Positions 30,501-41,591 of a stretch of 64,000 nt of DNA are shown piece by piece. The notes beneath the pieces are model-generated. The model worked only from the letters and a program-made list of their open reading frames with translations, had not been told where the DNA came from and made no database searches. Source of the stretch: Amanita rubescens (Eukaryota; Basidiomycota; Agaricomycetes; Agaricales; Amanitaceae); contig WION01000004.1 in the NCBI GenBank assembly GCA_015039365.1, forward strand, positions 1,364,001 to 1,428,000, written 5' to 3'. Position numbers and translations under genes: made by a program. Within the stretch, counting starts at the first letter, position 1, and every line of letters starts with the position of its first letter.

Positions 30501-33500
30501 CTGCGCGGAATCCAAATGGTGTTAACTTCCAAAGCTCTTGTAAGATGTAGTTGCATGCCTGTCTTGTCGAGTCTAGGCTTCTATTCGTCAGTAATACTTT
30601 AATAGCGTCCAAAAACCGTCCAGCTGCTACGAAGCTTTCGACAGCATCGACATATCTGCCAAGAGATGATAACATCGTTGCACGGACACCGTCAAGACAC
30701 ATTTGATCTAGATACTCGAGTACTTTTTCTTCCGTATCAAATAGTCTTTTGGCTTTTCTGCAAGAATATAGATGTTGGCAATGAAATGACCTTAAGTCAC
30801 GCTACCTACTCAAGTGCTGTATTACTATAAAATAAACGGGATGTCAGTCCTATTCTTTGCCGCGTATTTATAATCCACTAACTCAGTTTCTGCTTTGGAA
30901 AGGTAGAACAATTTTGCTGCTTTCTTTATGTCGTCCGCAGTATCCTGTCGCACCTTGTCCTTCCCAAGAATAATTTCAATGGCTTCATCAAACATTCCAA
31001 GTCGACGGTATAATAAAATGGATTCTGTATAGTTTTCACCTTGATAATGTGCTTCTGCTGCTCGAAGATATTGCCCAGCTGCTTCAAAACATTCTCCTGA
31101 TTTGCGGAAAAGACTGAGGTCATGCTTTGAAGCACAGCTGAGAAATGCCTCGGCCGCCTCCATGAAAGCACCCTGACGAGCAACTTCAGCTGAACTTCCT
31201 GATTTACCTTTCAGCAACCTCGAAGCACGTTCATGCAGAACATGTGCATGTGTTATCGCTACTTCACGTGGGCGCTCAGCACGCTCATAACAGCTCTGTG
31301 CTTGAGAATACCGTTTCTGGTCAAACAGCATCTTGCCGGCGTGAGCCCATTCTTTGGCTGTTGATTTTTGTGCTAAGCGAGGGAGATCATCTCTCATAGA
31401 GCGAAGATAGACCAAATTTTGCTTCAGCCAATAATCCTTGAAAGAAACCAATCCAGGCCTAGTTGCAACAGTAAAATATGACCCTACTTTCATTGGTTTC
31501 GCTTTTTCAGAGTAATCAGCGATCCACAAATTCTTCTTTGCGCGAGTAATTGCCACGTATAGTGATTTTAACTGCGAGGATTGTAATAAGGGCGTGGCAG
31601 GGAATTGCATTCCCACTTACCTCGGTACATAAACCCACATGCTTGACAGGATCGAATCTTGCAGCATCCCGCCCTTCCGAATCCTGCTTCAGGAAGAATC
31701 TCCATTGCGTAATTCCAAGGGTTGAATCGTCGAAGAAGTTGTACAGCAGAACCTGGGGATCAAGTCTCAGTCTGAGATGGTCCACTCTAGTATCAATCAT
31801 ACATCGTTGAACTCCAGACCCTTGCTCTCGTACACAGTGCTGAAGTTAGATTCATCAGTCTTGCCAGGTTGCAAATTAAGGTAAAAAATACTTGCAGTAT
31901 AATGCCGATATCGCCAACTTTATCCTGTAATCTGGTCTTCGCCTCCTCATCGCGAACAATGATGCCTAAACATTCAGTTACAGGTTGAAAAGTGCAAACT
32001 AAAAGACAACACACATTGATGTGCACCGAATTCTAGCGGGTTTCCGCTGTAATAGAGTTAGTCAATAAAACTTAGAGAATGATGTATTATTAACTAGCCT
32101 TGAGCCCGTAAGGAACTGATCCTGGTGAGTTTCATATCAATGAGTAAAGTTACATTCTATAGACCAAGATCCATACCAGTCGTATATCATCTGAAAAGTC
32201 TTGCATGAGGATGACTGGAGGTGGCCCGACAATAATACCCTTTTCTGGAGCAAGGGTATCAATTGTATAAGGCCAGTATCGTTGAATGAGCTCAACAACG
32301 GAATGGGCACAGTTGACAATCCCTGTGTGAGACCTGTAGTTAACGGTCAAGCAAAATGTTGTGGGTAATTCAGGGTTGAAACCAGATTTTCTGTTCTCTG
32401 CTTGTTGCTGTTCACACTCGCCATATCAGCAATGAAAAGACACATCTAATACGCTACAGACCTCTATGCGATAGAGCATGGATTTGAGGTCTTGAAAACG
32501 AAATGAGCAACCAGATGATATCGTTTGGGCTGTATCACCAGCCCAAAAGAGTCCATCCGGATTGCGGCAAAGGATTCTCAATACTTCAAAAGTCGCAATT
32601 GGTTGCGAGGATAAAAAGATGTCGCTTACATAGAGCATCAATCATCAAATTGTCTTGAGCCTCATCGATATATCTAAGCAATAAGATTAGGCTTTTGGGA
32701 GGCGCTGTATATTACACATTGCTCACATGTAATCGAACTTTTGTCCAGGTAGACCGTGCGTCTCGATAGAACGAAGGAGAGCGTGGGTTCTGAAAATGGT
32801 TAAGATAAGCAAAACACTCTCTAAACTTGTAAGGCAGAAATTAGTACCGGTCAGCAGCATCATATTCACCCATCTCTCGTTTGATTTTACGATACAATTG
32901 AAATATTTCATAAATGACGCCTCTTTTGGTTGAGAATGCTGGATTACTTCGCTCACTGAGAGACTCGTAGATATCGGCGTCAAGGCACTTCTGAGGTGAT
33001 AAAACTGTCAGTTCCGAACCTTCAATCACGCCTATGGGTTGTAGTTAAATCCTGGTCAAACAACTAGTAAGCTAGTAAATCTACCAAGTAACTCATTGAA
33101 CACAGAATAAGAATCTTATAAGGTTTATCAGTATAATGTTAAATATCCGCCATAAAGCGTACCAAGACCCTTGGTAAATGTTTGATTATAATGATGCCAG
33201 TGACGACCAAGGAATCTTTCATAAGACAAAAAATTCTCCCTTTGCAGCCCAGGGTCATTCAAGGCCAGCCGACCCACATGGACAGAAGTCTCCATGCTGC
33301 TATCATCGGTAGCGCCTACCAAATCAGCGGCCAATAATGTACAAAGCTAGTAACTCATTTAGCAACCAATCGTTATAGCATAAATAGGGACAACAGACAC
33401 TGTCAAATGTGAGGAAGAGGGGAAAATGCTCGTCTCGCAGATCACTGAACTTTCCGGGCAAAGTCACATGCAAGTCAGCGTCCAGATTAAGGTCATCACG

Positions 33501-35898
33501 TTCGCATTCACGAGATGATTGTGCAATTTTTTTCAGTTCTTCTGGTGATTTGTTTGATATTCCGAGCGACTCGAATATCTTGTTGAAATGCTCTTGAACC
33601 TTTTTAGCAAGAACCCCCGATTTAGTGATGAAGATCTGTCTTGCCCTCGTGGAACCGCCGCTGTTGGTGTAGAAGCTTTGCTCAATCCACAGCATCTTGT
33701 AAACGATAGCAGTAGTTTTTCTACAGCCGATGTGGTAAATGGGGACATCCAAGGAAATCAAACTTACCCAGTGCCACTTCGGCCCAAAACATAGCATGAC
33801 GACGGATGCTCGATGATCAGTTTCTCCTCGAGACTTCAGAAGCACATGTGAATGACCAGAATGAATAATCATTATATTGGAACTCACGAAACTTCGAAAG
33901 GAAAAATGGCACCCAGATCAGCAAATATACCTTGTTTAAATTAGTAGTGCCTTGCAGCAATATATGATCCACTTACTGTGCAGAAGGGGCTGTGGGATTA
34001 TAGGTCAATCATGTGCGCAAACCGCCTTGTATCACCCACCAGTGAAAAGGGGATGAATTTCTGTAGCCTAGTTCATAGTTTAGTCACTCATTTTATCCAT
34101 AGATAAAGACTCACGCCAAAATTGCTCGAAGCTACAGAATATGAGAAACATATACAAAGCTATGATGAGCGCGTACATACCTCGTGGTCTTGAACGTTCT
34201 GAAGCATATCACCAATTGAAAGTTCTTCAATTGGTTTCTCTGCCATTGGCGGGAAAACAGCAGGAATAAAATGCCTTCGATCAGAATTGGGGTCCAGGAA
34301 TTCTCTGTATGTGCATCTAAAGCTGGTTATGGCCAAGTATCAAATTGTAGGAAAGCCAATACCTATCCTTATACACTTTGCCCCTTCTAGCTAACTGTTT
34401 ACCAACCATGTCCCAAAATTCTGTTTTGTGCTCCATCGGGGAATATATACCAAAAAGCTTGATCGCTAATATTGTTACATGAATCAGGGTGCAACTTGCA
34501 TTCAGAATTTACCTTGTTTCTCCTAGATATAGATACATATAAATGTCACATTGTACGATTGCCGACATACCTCAATCACAGTTTCTGGAAGACAATCGAC
34601 TTGGTACTACAGCGGGCGATATCGTTAGTAAGCGGTCACAGATATCCAGATACGCACGATCAAGCAACATTTAGGCGTGGCTTTAGCCTCAAAAATTGGC
34701 ACTACGTCACCGCCGGAACGGTTAACGCATCTTTGATTATTGGGAGAAAAATCTCCTCTGGACAAGTCTCTAAAATTTAATTCGTCAAGGTGGGTTGTGA
34801 TGCAGTATCAATAGGCTGACCGAATTTTCTTAATAATAATCAAAAATATTTTTCTATCCCTCCGTCTCCATTCACGGAGATCATGGTCAGCGCGTTCCGA
34901 TATCAAGATTTTCCACCCTCCAAAGCTTTTGTGGGCTTCAGATGATTGTTTACTAAAGGATGAAAGTTATGGAGGATACATGTTATTACTTGTTCTCTTA
35001 CAAGTTTTGTGGTACAGGTTTGGATTCCGAGCGTTCGTGCGTTTGCGGGTTCATGGACATTTGATTTTCATTAGACTGTGAAGAGGCCAAGACCGTTACT
35101 TCTGACACATTTGTATCATGTGCCTTGTTTAGTTCAGTAGTAAACCCTGTCATGATTTCGCTTCGTATTTCAGGCATGCGGATGATATCCAGATAGCACT
35201 GGTCGAAAGTTAAAGAAAAAAAGCTACAAACGAAGGCAGGATTACTTACGCTCAGAATATATTTCTGCCGCTCTATGACTTCAAGGATGGCGTGTTCGGC
35301 TTCGGTTGAATCCGTGGGCAAAGGTATACCAAGCTCTGCCAACAATGGAACAGCAGCGCCAAGACCGTCATCCCTTTGCGCGCGCTCTTTCCTCGGGTAG
35401 ATACTAGCGAACTCACTAAAAGCATGGAGTCGAAGAGAACGGAAAGAAATAAGAGCTGGAATTGCAGAAAGTGCTGATTGCACTTCTCGAGAATATTTGA
35501 CTAGCTCCATAGCAAGTTCCCGGTGTTCCATGAATACGGAGTTGAACATGAAGAAGTTCGAAAGACTTGATAGTAGGTGTGAGGCAGTTGACCCAAGACG
35601 ATAACCCACATCAAACGTTATGTTGTTCAGTATCCATCTTTCAACAGGAATACCGGAGCTTAAACCTGGGAGGATATCAACATACATATTTCGCGATACT
35701 GATTGCTGATCAGCGGCACTTGCCTGACAGAAAGATCGCAGTCGATTGAGGATTCGCAATGGACAAAATCTCTTCAACGACTGCGATACAGTTCTCTTCC
35801 GTCAAGTGCTGTTCAACGATTTGTAGTGAAGATTTAATGGCCTGCTCATCTGGTAAATGAGCAGGATCCAAAAGTCCCGCGTAATCGATCGCTTCCAT
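27534..35898 (-). CDS. TRANK1-like SF1 (UvrD-type) helicase, copy 1, full length
   Basis: Very large multi-exon gene. The ATG at 35898 gives MEAIDYAGLLDPAHLPDE, and an N-terminal domain of roughly 270 residues unique to this copy runs to 35002. SF1A helicase motifs follow: Walker A GRSGTGKTT (split by an intron, about 33720-33810), motif II DEAQDN (about 32660), III LFWAGDTAQTISSG (about 32530), V VYESKGLEFNDV (about 31805) and VI SLYVAITRAKKNLWIAD (about 31540). Downstream are TPR-like helices (EWAHAGKMLFDQKRYSQAQ; QYLRAAEAHYQGENYTES), a CCCH finger C-x8-C-x4-C-x3-H (about 29820-29880), an IQ-like helix IIRNAYKKYQRRK (about 28100-28140) and an acidic tail ending DDDEDDDLY. Its overall plan resembles TRANK1/UvrD fungal proteins of unknown function. 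Many short introns, including a 10-nt exon, are inferred; every join was not checked. Confidence 0.8.
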
Positions 35899-36150
35899 GG
35901 CGCGAGAACTCGGAGGACCCTGTAGGCGCCGTCACACGAGTCATCCTTACTTTATAGAAGAAGCAAACAAGGTTCAGCCCTTGCTGCGCAAAGGAAACAT
36001 GCTGTCACGCTGATCACCCAACAATACCGTTCCCAGCTCTAGTACTTACTAAACTGGTGACCGCCTTCATTGGGAACTTAGTGACATTATTGACAAACAA
36101 GTCAGAAGATATAGGAAACGTTATGCACTAGTGGGTACGATTTAGGCTTA

Positions 36151-36360
36151 CCATTCCATGTCATAGAATGGATAAGTAGCACAACGTACTTGTGATGGCA
36201 TTTCTGTGGTAAGAGGTTGTATCAGGTTTCTGTATTGGCAAGGACCTTCCGTTAAAAATATCGTTCCCTACTCTGGGAAGTAGTCCGAGTCATGTGCCTT
36301 CCGGAATAGATATATAATCTGCACTTTTCTGCCCTGCAAAATCGAGAAAGGATATTTAAG
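36151..36360 (-). pseudogene. ARP5 3' fragment (truncated pseudogene)
   Basis: Matches the last part of the complete ARP5 gene (about 49765-50010). Shared are the segment equivalent to GGPCQYKNLIQRLTT (GTTGTATCAGGTTT-TGTATTGGCAAGG on the plus strand), the segment encoding PLQVHCATYP, and a degraded version of NILSRFSEAEKG (NILSRFCRAEKCRLY). The terminal ARP5 exon with its stop is absent, since about 345 bp present beside ARP5 (49421-49765) are missing here. The reading frame is broken and no N-terminal part exists. It marks the far edge of the duplicated block. Confidence 0.8.
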
Positions 36361-37078
36361 TATGTATATAGAACAAAAAAGTTGGCGTTGGCACCTCCCA
36401 TTGTTTCTTCGACTTTGATCAGTTCTTCTGCTTCTGTACCGCCGAGAGTGCGGGCAGTGCTACTAGGCATGAGGCCGTTAACCAAGAGGTTTTCAAGGTC
36501 GGGGATGTCGTGTCCCGCTGTTGGTGAAATGTCGGCAATGACGATAGTACAGGGGCGGGTAGTCGTGCGACTTGTGCGTCATGAATCTATACATGACGTG
36601 ATTCGAGCATAACCCGCGACCAATGATACTGGTGGGGTGACCAATGATAGGGTGACTAATGAGAGAGGATGACCAATGAGAACTTTGGTAGCCCTGAACC
36701 AGGGAAGAACAGTTTCACGACATCGCGCTCACTCGATGATTGCAGAATACTGCTTCAGATTTATTTCTGGTCCGGACGACGCCTGCATGACTAGTTGAAC
36801 TTGAATGTGGCAGGACTATTTGGCATTGTGTTGTCCACCGTGGCGACTTGGTTGCCCGGTGTACAGCCACCAACAAACCCATTTGCTGGACAAAGGGAAC
36901 ACATACCAGAAACCCACGGCAGCAACACCCTGCAACACCCCGCATCAGCGCCCAGGGAGCGTACCATGATTGTAGCTTTGTAACAATCCCACAGCTCCTT
37001 GGGGCAAGAGTAGATCGCCACCATTATTAAAGGTCCAGTTCTCGCCTTGGACCTCCAAGATTCGTGTCATTGACGAAC
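36361..37078. other. Intergenic region between ARP5 remnant and O-methyltransferase
   Basis: About 36365-36560 on the minus strand can be read as IVIADISPTAGHDIPDLENL followed by MPSSTARTLGGTEAEELIKV. This looks like a coding remnant, but I do not recognise the family and it runs into the ARP5 fragment. A CCAAT-bearing short repeat follows (36618-36684). A cysteine-rich minus-strand frame at 36791-37024 (GMCSLCPANGFVGGCTPG) has no recognised family or signal peptide, so I do not call it a gene. Confidence 0.4.
36618..36684 (+). repeat. Degenerate 15-21-bp tandem repeat with CCAAT boxes
   Basis: Four imperfect units begin at about 36618, 36639, 36654 and 36671, each starting GACCAATGA or GACTAATGA. 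Three contain CCAAT. It lies about 400 bp before the O-methyltransferase ATG, so it could bind the fungal CCAAT-binding (HAP) complex, but that is inference only. Confidence 0.6.
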
Positions 37079-38984
37079 ATGTTCCAGGAGATACGCCAGT
37101 TACTCGATCTCATCACAAAATCCGTCGATGCCCTCGAGCAAGCGTGCACCCAAAGCAACATAGAGGTTCCAAGCCTCGATAAACCTTTTGACCCCGCTTA
37201 TAGGGCATTTTGGGTTAATCCGGTTACAGCAGAGGCCGCGGCTGTTGTCACCGCCGCTGCAACACATCTTGATGCTATCCTGTCACCACCCCATGCTGTT
37301 CTTAACTACGCCGTCGGTGGTGTAAGTTTGATTCACTTACGCATCATCGAAATTACTGAAGAGTAATCATGATTAGCATTGGAGATCAGCTGCAATCCGC
37401 ATGTGCCTAGAGGGGAGCGTAACAGAGATCCTGCGCGAAGCAGGTCCAGAAGTTGGTATTCGACGATACTGTCATTGTTTCCTTCGATTTACCTGTCACA
37501 CAGGGATTGCTCGTCGATGAAATCGCTGCCAAGAATGGATTAGATGCACAGAAGCTTGGTAGGCGATCGTTCTCTTCCGTCAGTACGCAACTGTCTAAGT
37601 AGCATACCTCTGTCAGCACGATGCCTGAGAATGATGGCCACAAACCATATTTATCGCGAGGTAAAGCCAGACGTCTTCGCGAACAACCGAGTTTCCAGCT
37701 TGCTCGACACTCTGAAACCGAGCTCCGAGGTTATTGCAGAGTATGTATCATGTTAAATTCGAACAGGTTGTTCTGTTCTGATACTGCTTGGAGCCCATAT
37801 CACAAATACGACAATACGTTTGGACTCCCAGCCATGTTAGGCCATTGGTACGTTGACACATTCTGAAGTCGACATGAACAGCTTATTGTTTAAAACAAGG
37901 CTCGATGAGGCGTTTAAAGCTTCGGCATACCTCTGGGAGACCGCCGGGGACCCAAAGACTGCCAAATCTAGTGAAGCTACAGAAACTGGATTCTCTACCG
38001 CAGTCGGCAATGGAAGGGGATTTTGGGATTATATTGGACAACCTGAGAATACTTATAACCAGCGCAGATTTGACGTTGGTATGCGGGGCACTCAAATATT
38101 CGTTAGCCCCAAGTCGTTCATGACCGGTGACTATTCTGCGTAATGGCTTAGCACATGCAAGCGCTTACACAAAGATAGGTTTCGACTGGAAATTGCTCCC
38201 TAAGAATGCGCTGGTAGTCGATGTCGGGGGCGGCGTCGGAGTCCCATCTCTGGCCCTTGCTAAGGAGTTCTCTCATCTGAAGTTCGTCATTCAAGATCGC
38301 CAACCCGTGGTCGATGCCGGTGTTAAGGTGTGTTGTGCACTTACGATCTCAAATGGACCAACCGTGACTCGTCCTCATAGCTTTGGAAAAAAGAATTGCC
38401 TGATGCACTGACATCCGGCCGAGCTCAGTTCCAAGGTAAATATCGTGTGATAATTATGTTTATTTATTATCATCTAATGCGAGGCATAGTGCACGATTTC
38501 TTTGCTCCCCAGCCTCAGAACGGTGCTTCTGTATTTTTCGTGAAGAGTATAATGCATGACTGGTCGGACAAATATGCCTCGAAGATTCTGAAACAGTTGA
38601 GGGACGCGGCCACTCCCAGCACGAAACTCTTCATCATTGAGTTTATCTTGCCCTATGCATGCCATGAAACGGAAGAAAACGTCGATGGTATCACCGGAGC
38701 TGTGCCGGTCAAAGCACCAAACCCTCTACTTGCCAATTGGGGCGCTGTGAACGACTTTACCTATAGTATTGATATGTGTGTACGTATTTTCGAATCCCAG
38801 CGTCCCTATGAGCAGGCTAATCAGGGTATCAACATCACAGATGCTGACTCTGGTAAACGGACAAGAACGGACGATCAAACAATTCGATCAGCTTTGCAAG
38901 AGTGCTGGATGGAAGATCACGGCAGTGCGTCGGGAACCTGGCGTCGTCGTTCTTCACTCTTCCATCGAAGCCGTTCCTATTTGA
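37079..38984 (+). CDS. SAM-dependent O-methyltransferase (plant/fungal COMT-like)
   Basis: The start at 37079 gives MFQEIRQLLDLITKSVDALE, a helical N-terminus typical of fungal O-methyltransferases. The winged-helix dimerisation domain follows (IRMCLEGSVTEILREAGPE, joined to GLLVDEIAAKNGLDAQKL across an intron with a GTTGGT donor, then LRMMATNHIYREVKPDVFAN). The SAM site reads LVVDVGGGVGVPSLALAKEF (about 38212-38270), then FVIQDRQPVVDAG. The catalytic-base segment is VKSIMHDWSDKYASKIL (about 38545-38595), with the histidine of MHDWSD in the expected place. The C-terminus is QERTIKQFDQLCKSAGW and ends SSIEAVPI. Such enzymes methylate hydroxyl groups of aromatic or polyketide metabolites. No other biosynthetic gene is adjacent, so the substrate is unknown. 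It sits inside the spacer between the two helicase copies. Confidence 0.88.
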
Positions 38985-39406
38985 TCAGGAGTATTAGCGA
39001 AGGATGAAATCGAATGAACCATTGGCCATTTTCTTAACTCTCTGTACCAATAACGTGTATTTACCGCGAACACAATGCTCAGGTTGGATGGCTTGGCGTT
39101 TGCACGTGCCCTTTGAATCTTTACATCAGACAGTCACTACCCCTACTAAGACTTAGTGAAAAACCACCTTTCTACCTAACAATAGGCGGCGATAGCTTCA
39201 GCGATAATGAGCTGTTCCGAGGCCTGAAAGGACTCGGTCTCTTCCTGGTGCGGCTCCCCCCCCCCGAAAATGGCCCTTTTAGGACACGGCGAAACCCGAT
39301 GTATGCTACACACGGCAGCATCTCCCGCTCAAGTGTTAGACGGTGAGACGTAGTCTCGTTCCCAGACGTAATGAGCGAGTTGATGTGATGAGTCCCGTGT
39401 GTGCAT
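38985..39406. other. Convergent intergenic region
   Basis: About 420 bp between the O-methyltransferase stop and the kinase-like gene stop. It contains a C10 homopolymer at 39256-39265. No gene is supported. Confidence 0.45.
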
Positions 39407-41354
39407 TCAGAATGAGCCGCGGCTGAGTTTGAATTGGTGTTGTTGCGCACGACAACTCGCTCGGAAATCAGATGCCGATGTTGCGGGACTTGCCCATTCA
39501 TTTGGCAGATTATAATGTCCATCAAGAAGACTGCAAAGATGCTCAAACTCTCGCTGATGAGATCGTTTACCTGCCCGAACTTTCGCCATGTCGTCGAAGT
39601 CAATTATCGTTGCTCGACCTTTATCGTCCATCATCAAATTCTCAGGACGAATACCGTAATGACGAACATCGGCCTGGTGTATTTCCGTCTTTGCCCCTTT
39701 GAATGCTTCCCTGACAGATCTTAAGCGTGAGTATCAATGCATGAATATATCTTATGCGTACTTCTGTTCTTCGGTCAAGCTGACCTCCCAATATTCCCTA
39801 TAATGTGGCTGTGTGGCTAAGCTCGTCCCTACATGATTCATAGCGAGAACAGTAGCCTCATTTGCTGCATCTTCAAAAAGGCCATATACAGAGGCGACGC
39901 AATTGACTTTCTGGAGTGCCATGTATCGATATACGGCATACTCATGACGTAGTCTCTGTCGCTGATCATTCCCAAGTGCGACTTTCACGACTCCTTTGCA
40001 GCCATAAACGCGACCATCGCTTGCCCGAACCTCAATCTTGGCATCGTGGACTTTTCCGATAGCTCCTGCTATTTCGGACGTTAGCGTCAAATGGAAGTAT
40101 TCCTCGGGGCTATATTCTCGCTCCTCTATAGAATGACTTTCTGGTGAATGGCCAACGCGATGTAGAATAGCGGGCGCCGGCGAGTTAAATACTCCATATT
40201 TTAACCGGAGCAGGGCCAGATTCCTGCGACCAGTTTCGTAGAGCATTGTCTAATACCAGGATTAGCGGACTATTGAAAGGGGTATGGAATATATTTATCA
40301 CTGATTGCATATGCATATCTTCAGGCTCAGACTATCGCTCTCTGAGGGTTGTAAGCGTCCTAGGGCCTTTCATATTCACGATTTGCATCTATGGATCTTG
40401 ATTGTTTCTTTTTAGATTTTCTGGTTGTGCTCGCTTCTTTGATGAGACGTATACGGTCAAGCGCGTCTCGTAGGATTGTCATGTATAGACCAATTTGAAT
40501 ATGGCCGTAACCAAGATTAAAACTTTTGGAAACGTTTATCAAGTCTGAAAGAAATAGTGTTTGACTACCACGATGCCGAAACCCGATGCGTTCGTAATTG
40601 CCGCAATTGAAGACAATGAATGTAGCATCGGATCCCACAGCGCGAGTCCAGGCCTGCCATCAATGTGTGATAAGACATGATAATCATAACTTAGGTACGT
40701 ACGCGGTGGATAAAATAGGATAGGATCGGGGTCCGGGCTTCACGCTCAGTCACGTCAGTGTAGGCCATGCCTCGACCCTGGCCTGACTCGCCAGGCTTTT
40801 GAATCGCGTATTTTGTACCGATTTCGACTTCTCTTTCTCTCTCGAGCATAATTGTCAATCATCCCGGGATGTTCATCACGGCTGGAGTTCGGACTCTCCC
40901 AAAAATTTTAGAATTGTGCTCCAAGCCTTTGCATGGGGGCAAAACACGATGGTTGAAGCGATTGGTACGCAATTCAAGATAGTGGTTCTGGAATAAAACT
41001 GAGCGACCCAATCGGCATTCCATGCGGCGGGAAATGTTGTCGCACGTAATCCGTGATGAAACAGTTGTCGTCGTGTTTAAGCAGAGGAAGGGGTTGACAC
41101 TTGCTCTTCAGAAATATTAGCTCTTCGTGGACAAGATCAGACAATTCGAGAGCGATGGATGGGATAGCCTTAATATGTTTCAGACAGAGGCCAGGTTCCA
41201 GGTGCCGGTCATAGAATACATTTGGATATGAGAAGGCAATCTCTGTTGAGAGCTTAGCCGGAAGTGGATTATATTTGAAGAGAGCGATTAATTCCTCGTA
41301 GACTTTCTGCGCCATGAAGTTTTGCGATACCAAGTTGTTGAATGTGACTCGCAT
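39407..41354 (-). CDS. Agaricomycete protein-kinase-like gene, HxD aspartate lost
   Basis: Three coding stretches on one strand fit one gene. About 41354-40990 gives VTFNNLVSQNFMAQKVYEEL through DNCFITDYVRQHFPPHGMP. About 40650-40360 gives AFIVF-like and SLDLINVSKSFNLGYGHIQI-type sequence. About 40246-39752 forms an N-lobe-like region (GAIGKVHDAKIEVRASDG, CKGVVKVALG, HEYAVYRYMALQKV). About 39700-39407 gives the catalytic loop HYGIRPENLMMDD and metal-binding TIIDFDDMAKV. The loop residue expected to be the catalytic Asp of HxD is Gly (GGT instead of GAT), so the product may be a pseudokinase or the gene may be decaying. Exon joins are uncertain and the start ATG (41354) is only the first plausible one. 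It lies 238 bp beyond the second helicase stop. Confidence 0.55.
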
Positions 41355-41591
41355 GTGGCGGGACTGCCAGGACACGCCTAATCGCCCACCGCCAGCGCAC
41401 GGTCGTCACATCACACGCGATCCCATCTGCGCGATCGATCCCGGCCCTGCCTCGTCGTCCCTGACCAGCTCCCGACTTCGACTCTTAACCAACGAACGAA
41501 GAAAAGGTGAGCGTCGTTCCGAGATGCGCTTAGTAAGCAGAGATGGGACGCAACAACCGCAATGGTTATACCAGGCGAGTACAACACCCGT

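Larger units (their letters stand above)
27534..36360. repeat. Segmental duplication, unit A
   Basis: Direct repeat of the block at 41592 to about 50010. Homology starts within a few bases of the helicase stop codon (shared AGTACAAATCATCATC), continues through the gene, its upstream flank (shared TGTAGGCGCCGTCACACGAG) and into ARP5 3' coding sequence, ending near 36360. The copies differ by many substitutions and small indels, so the duplication is not recent. Confidence 0.85.

Noticed and set aside
34760..34850. Apparent stop codon in helicase copy 1 (after KKIRSAY) suggesting a pseudogene
   Set aside because: The stop lies in a 51-nt segment with GT...TTTTAG ends and a CTTGAC branch-like site that aligns with an equal-length segment in copy 2, so it is better read as an intron.
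36791..37024. Cysteine-rich minus-strand frame that could be a small secreted protein
   Set aside because: There is no clear signal peptide, no hydrophobin Cys spacing and overlapping frames on the other strand, so it is not supported.
39113..39346. Plus-strand open frame after the O-methyltransferase
   Set aside because: It includes a C10 homopolymer and has no domain; it lies between two convergent genes.
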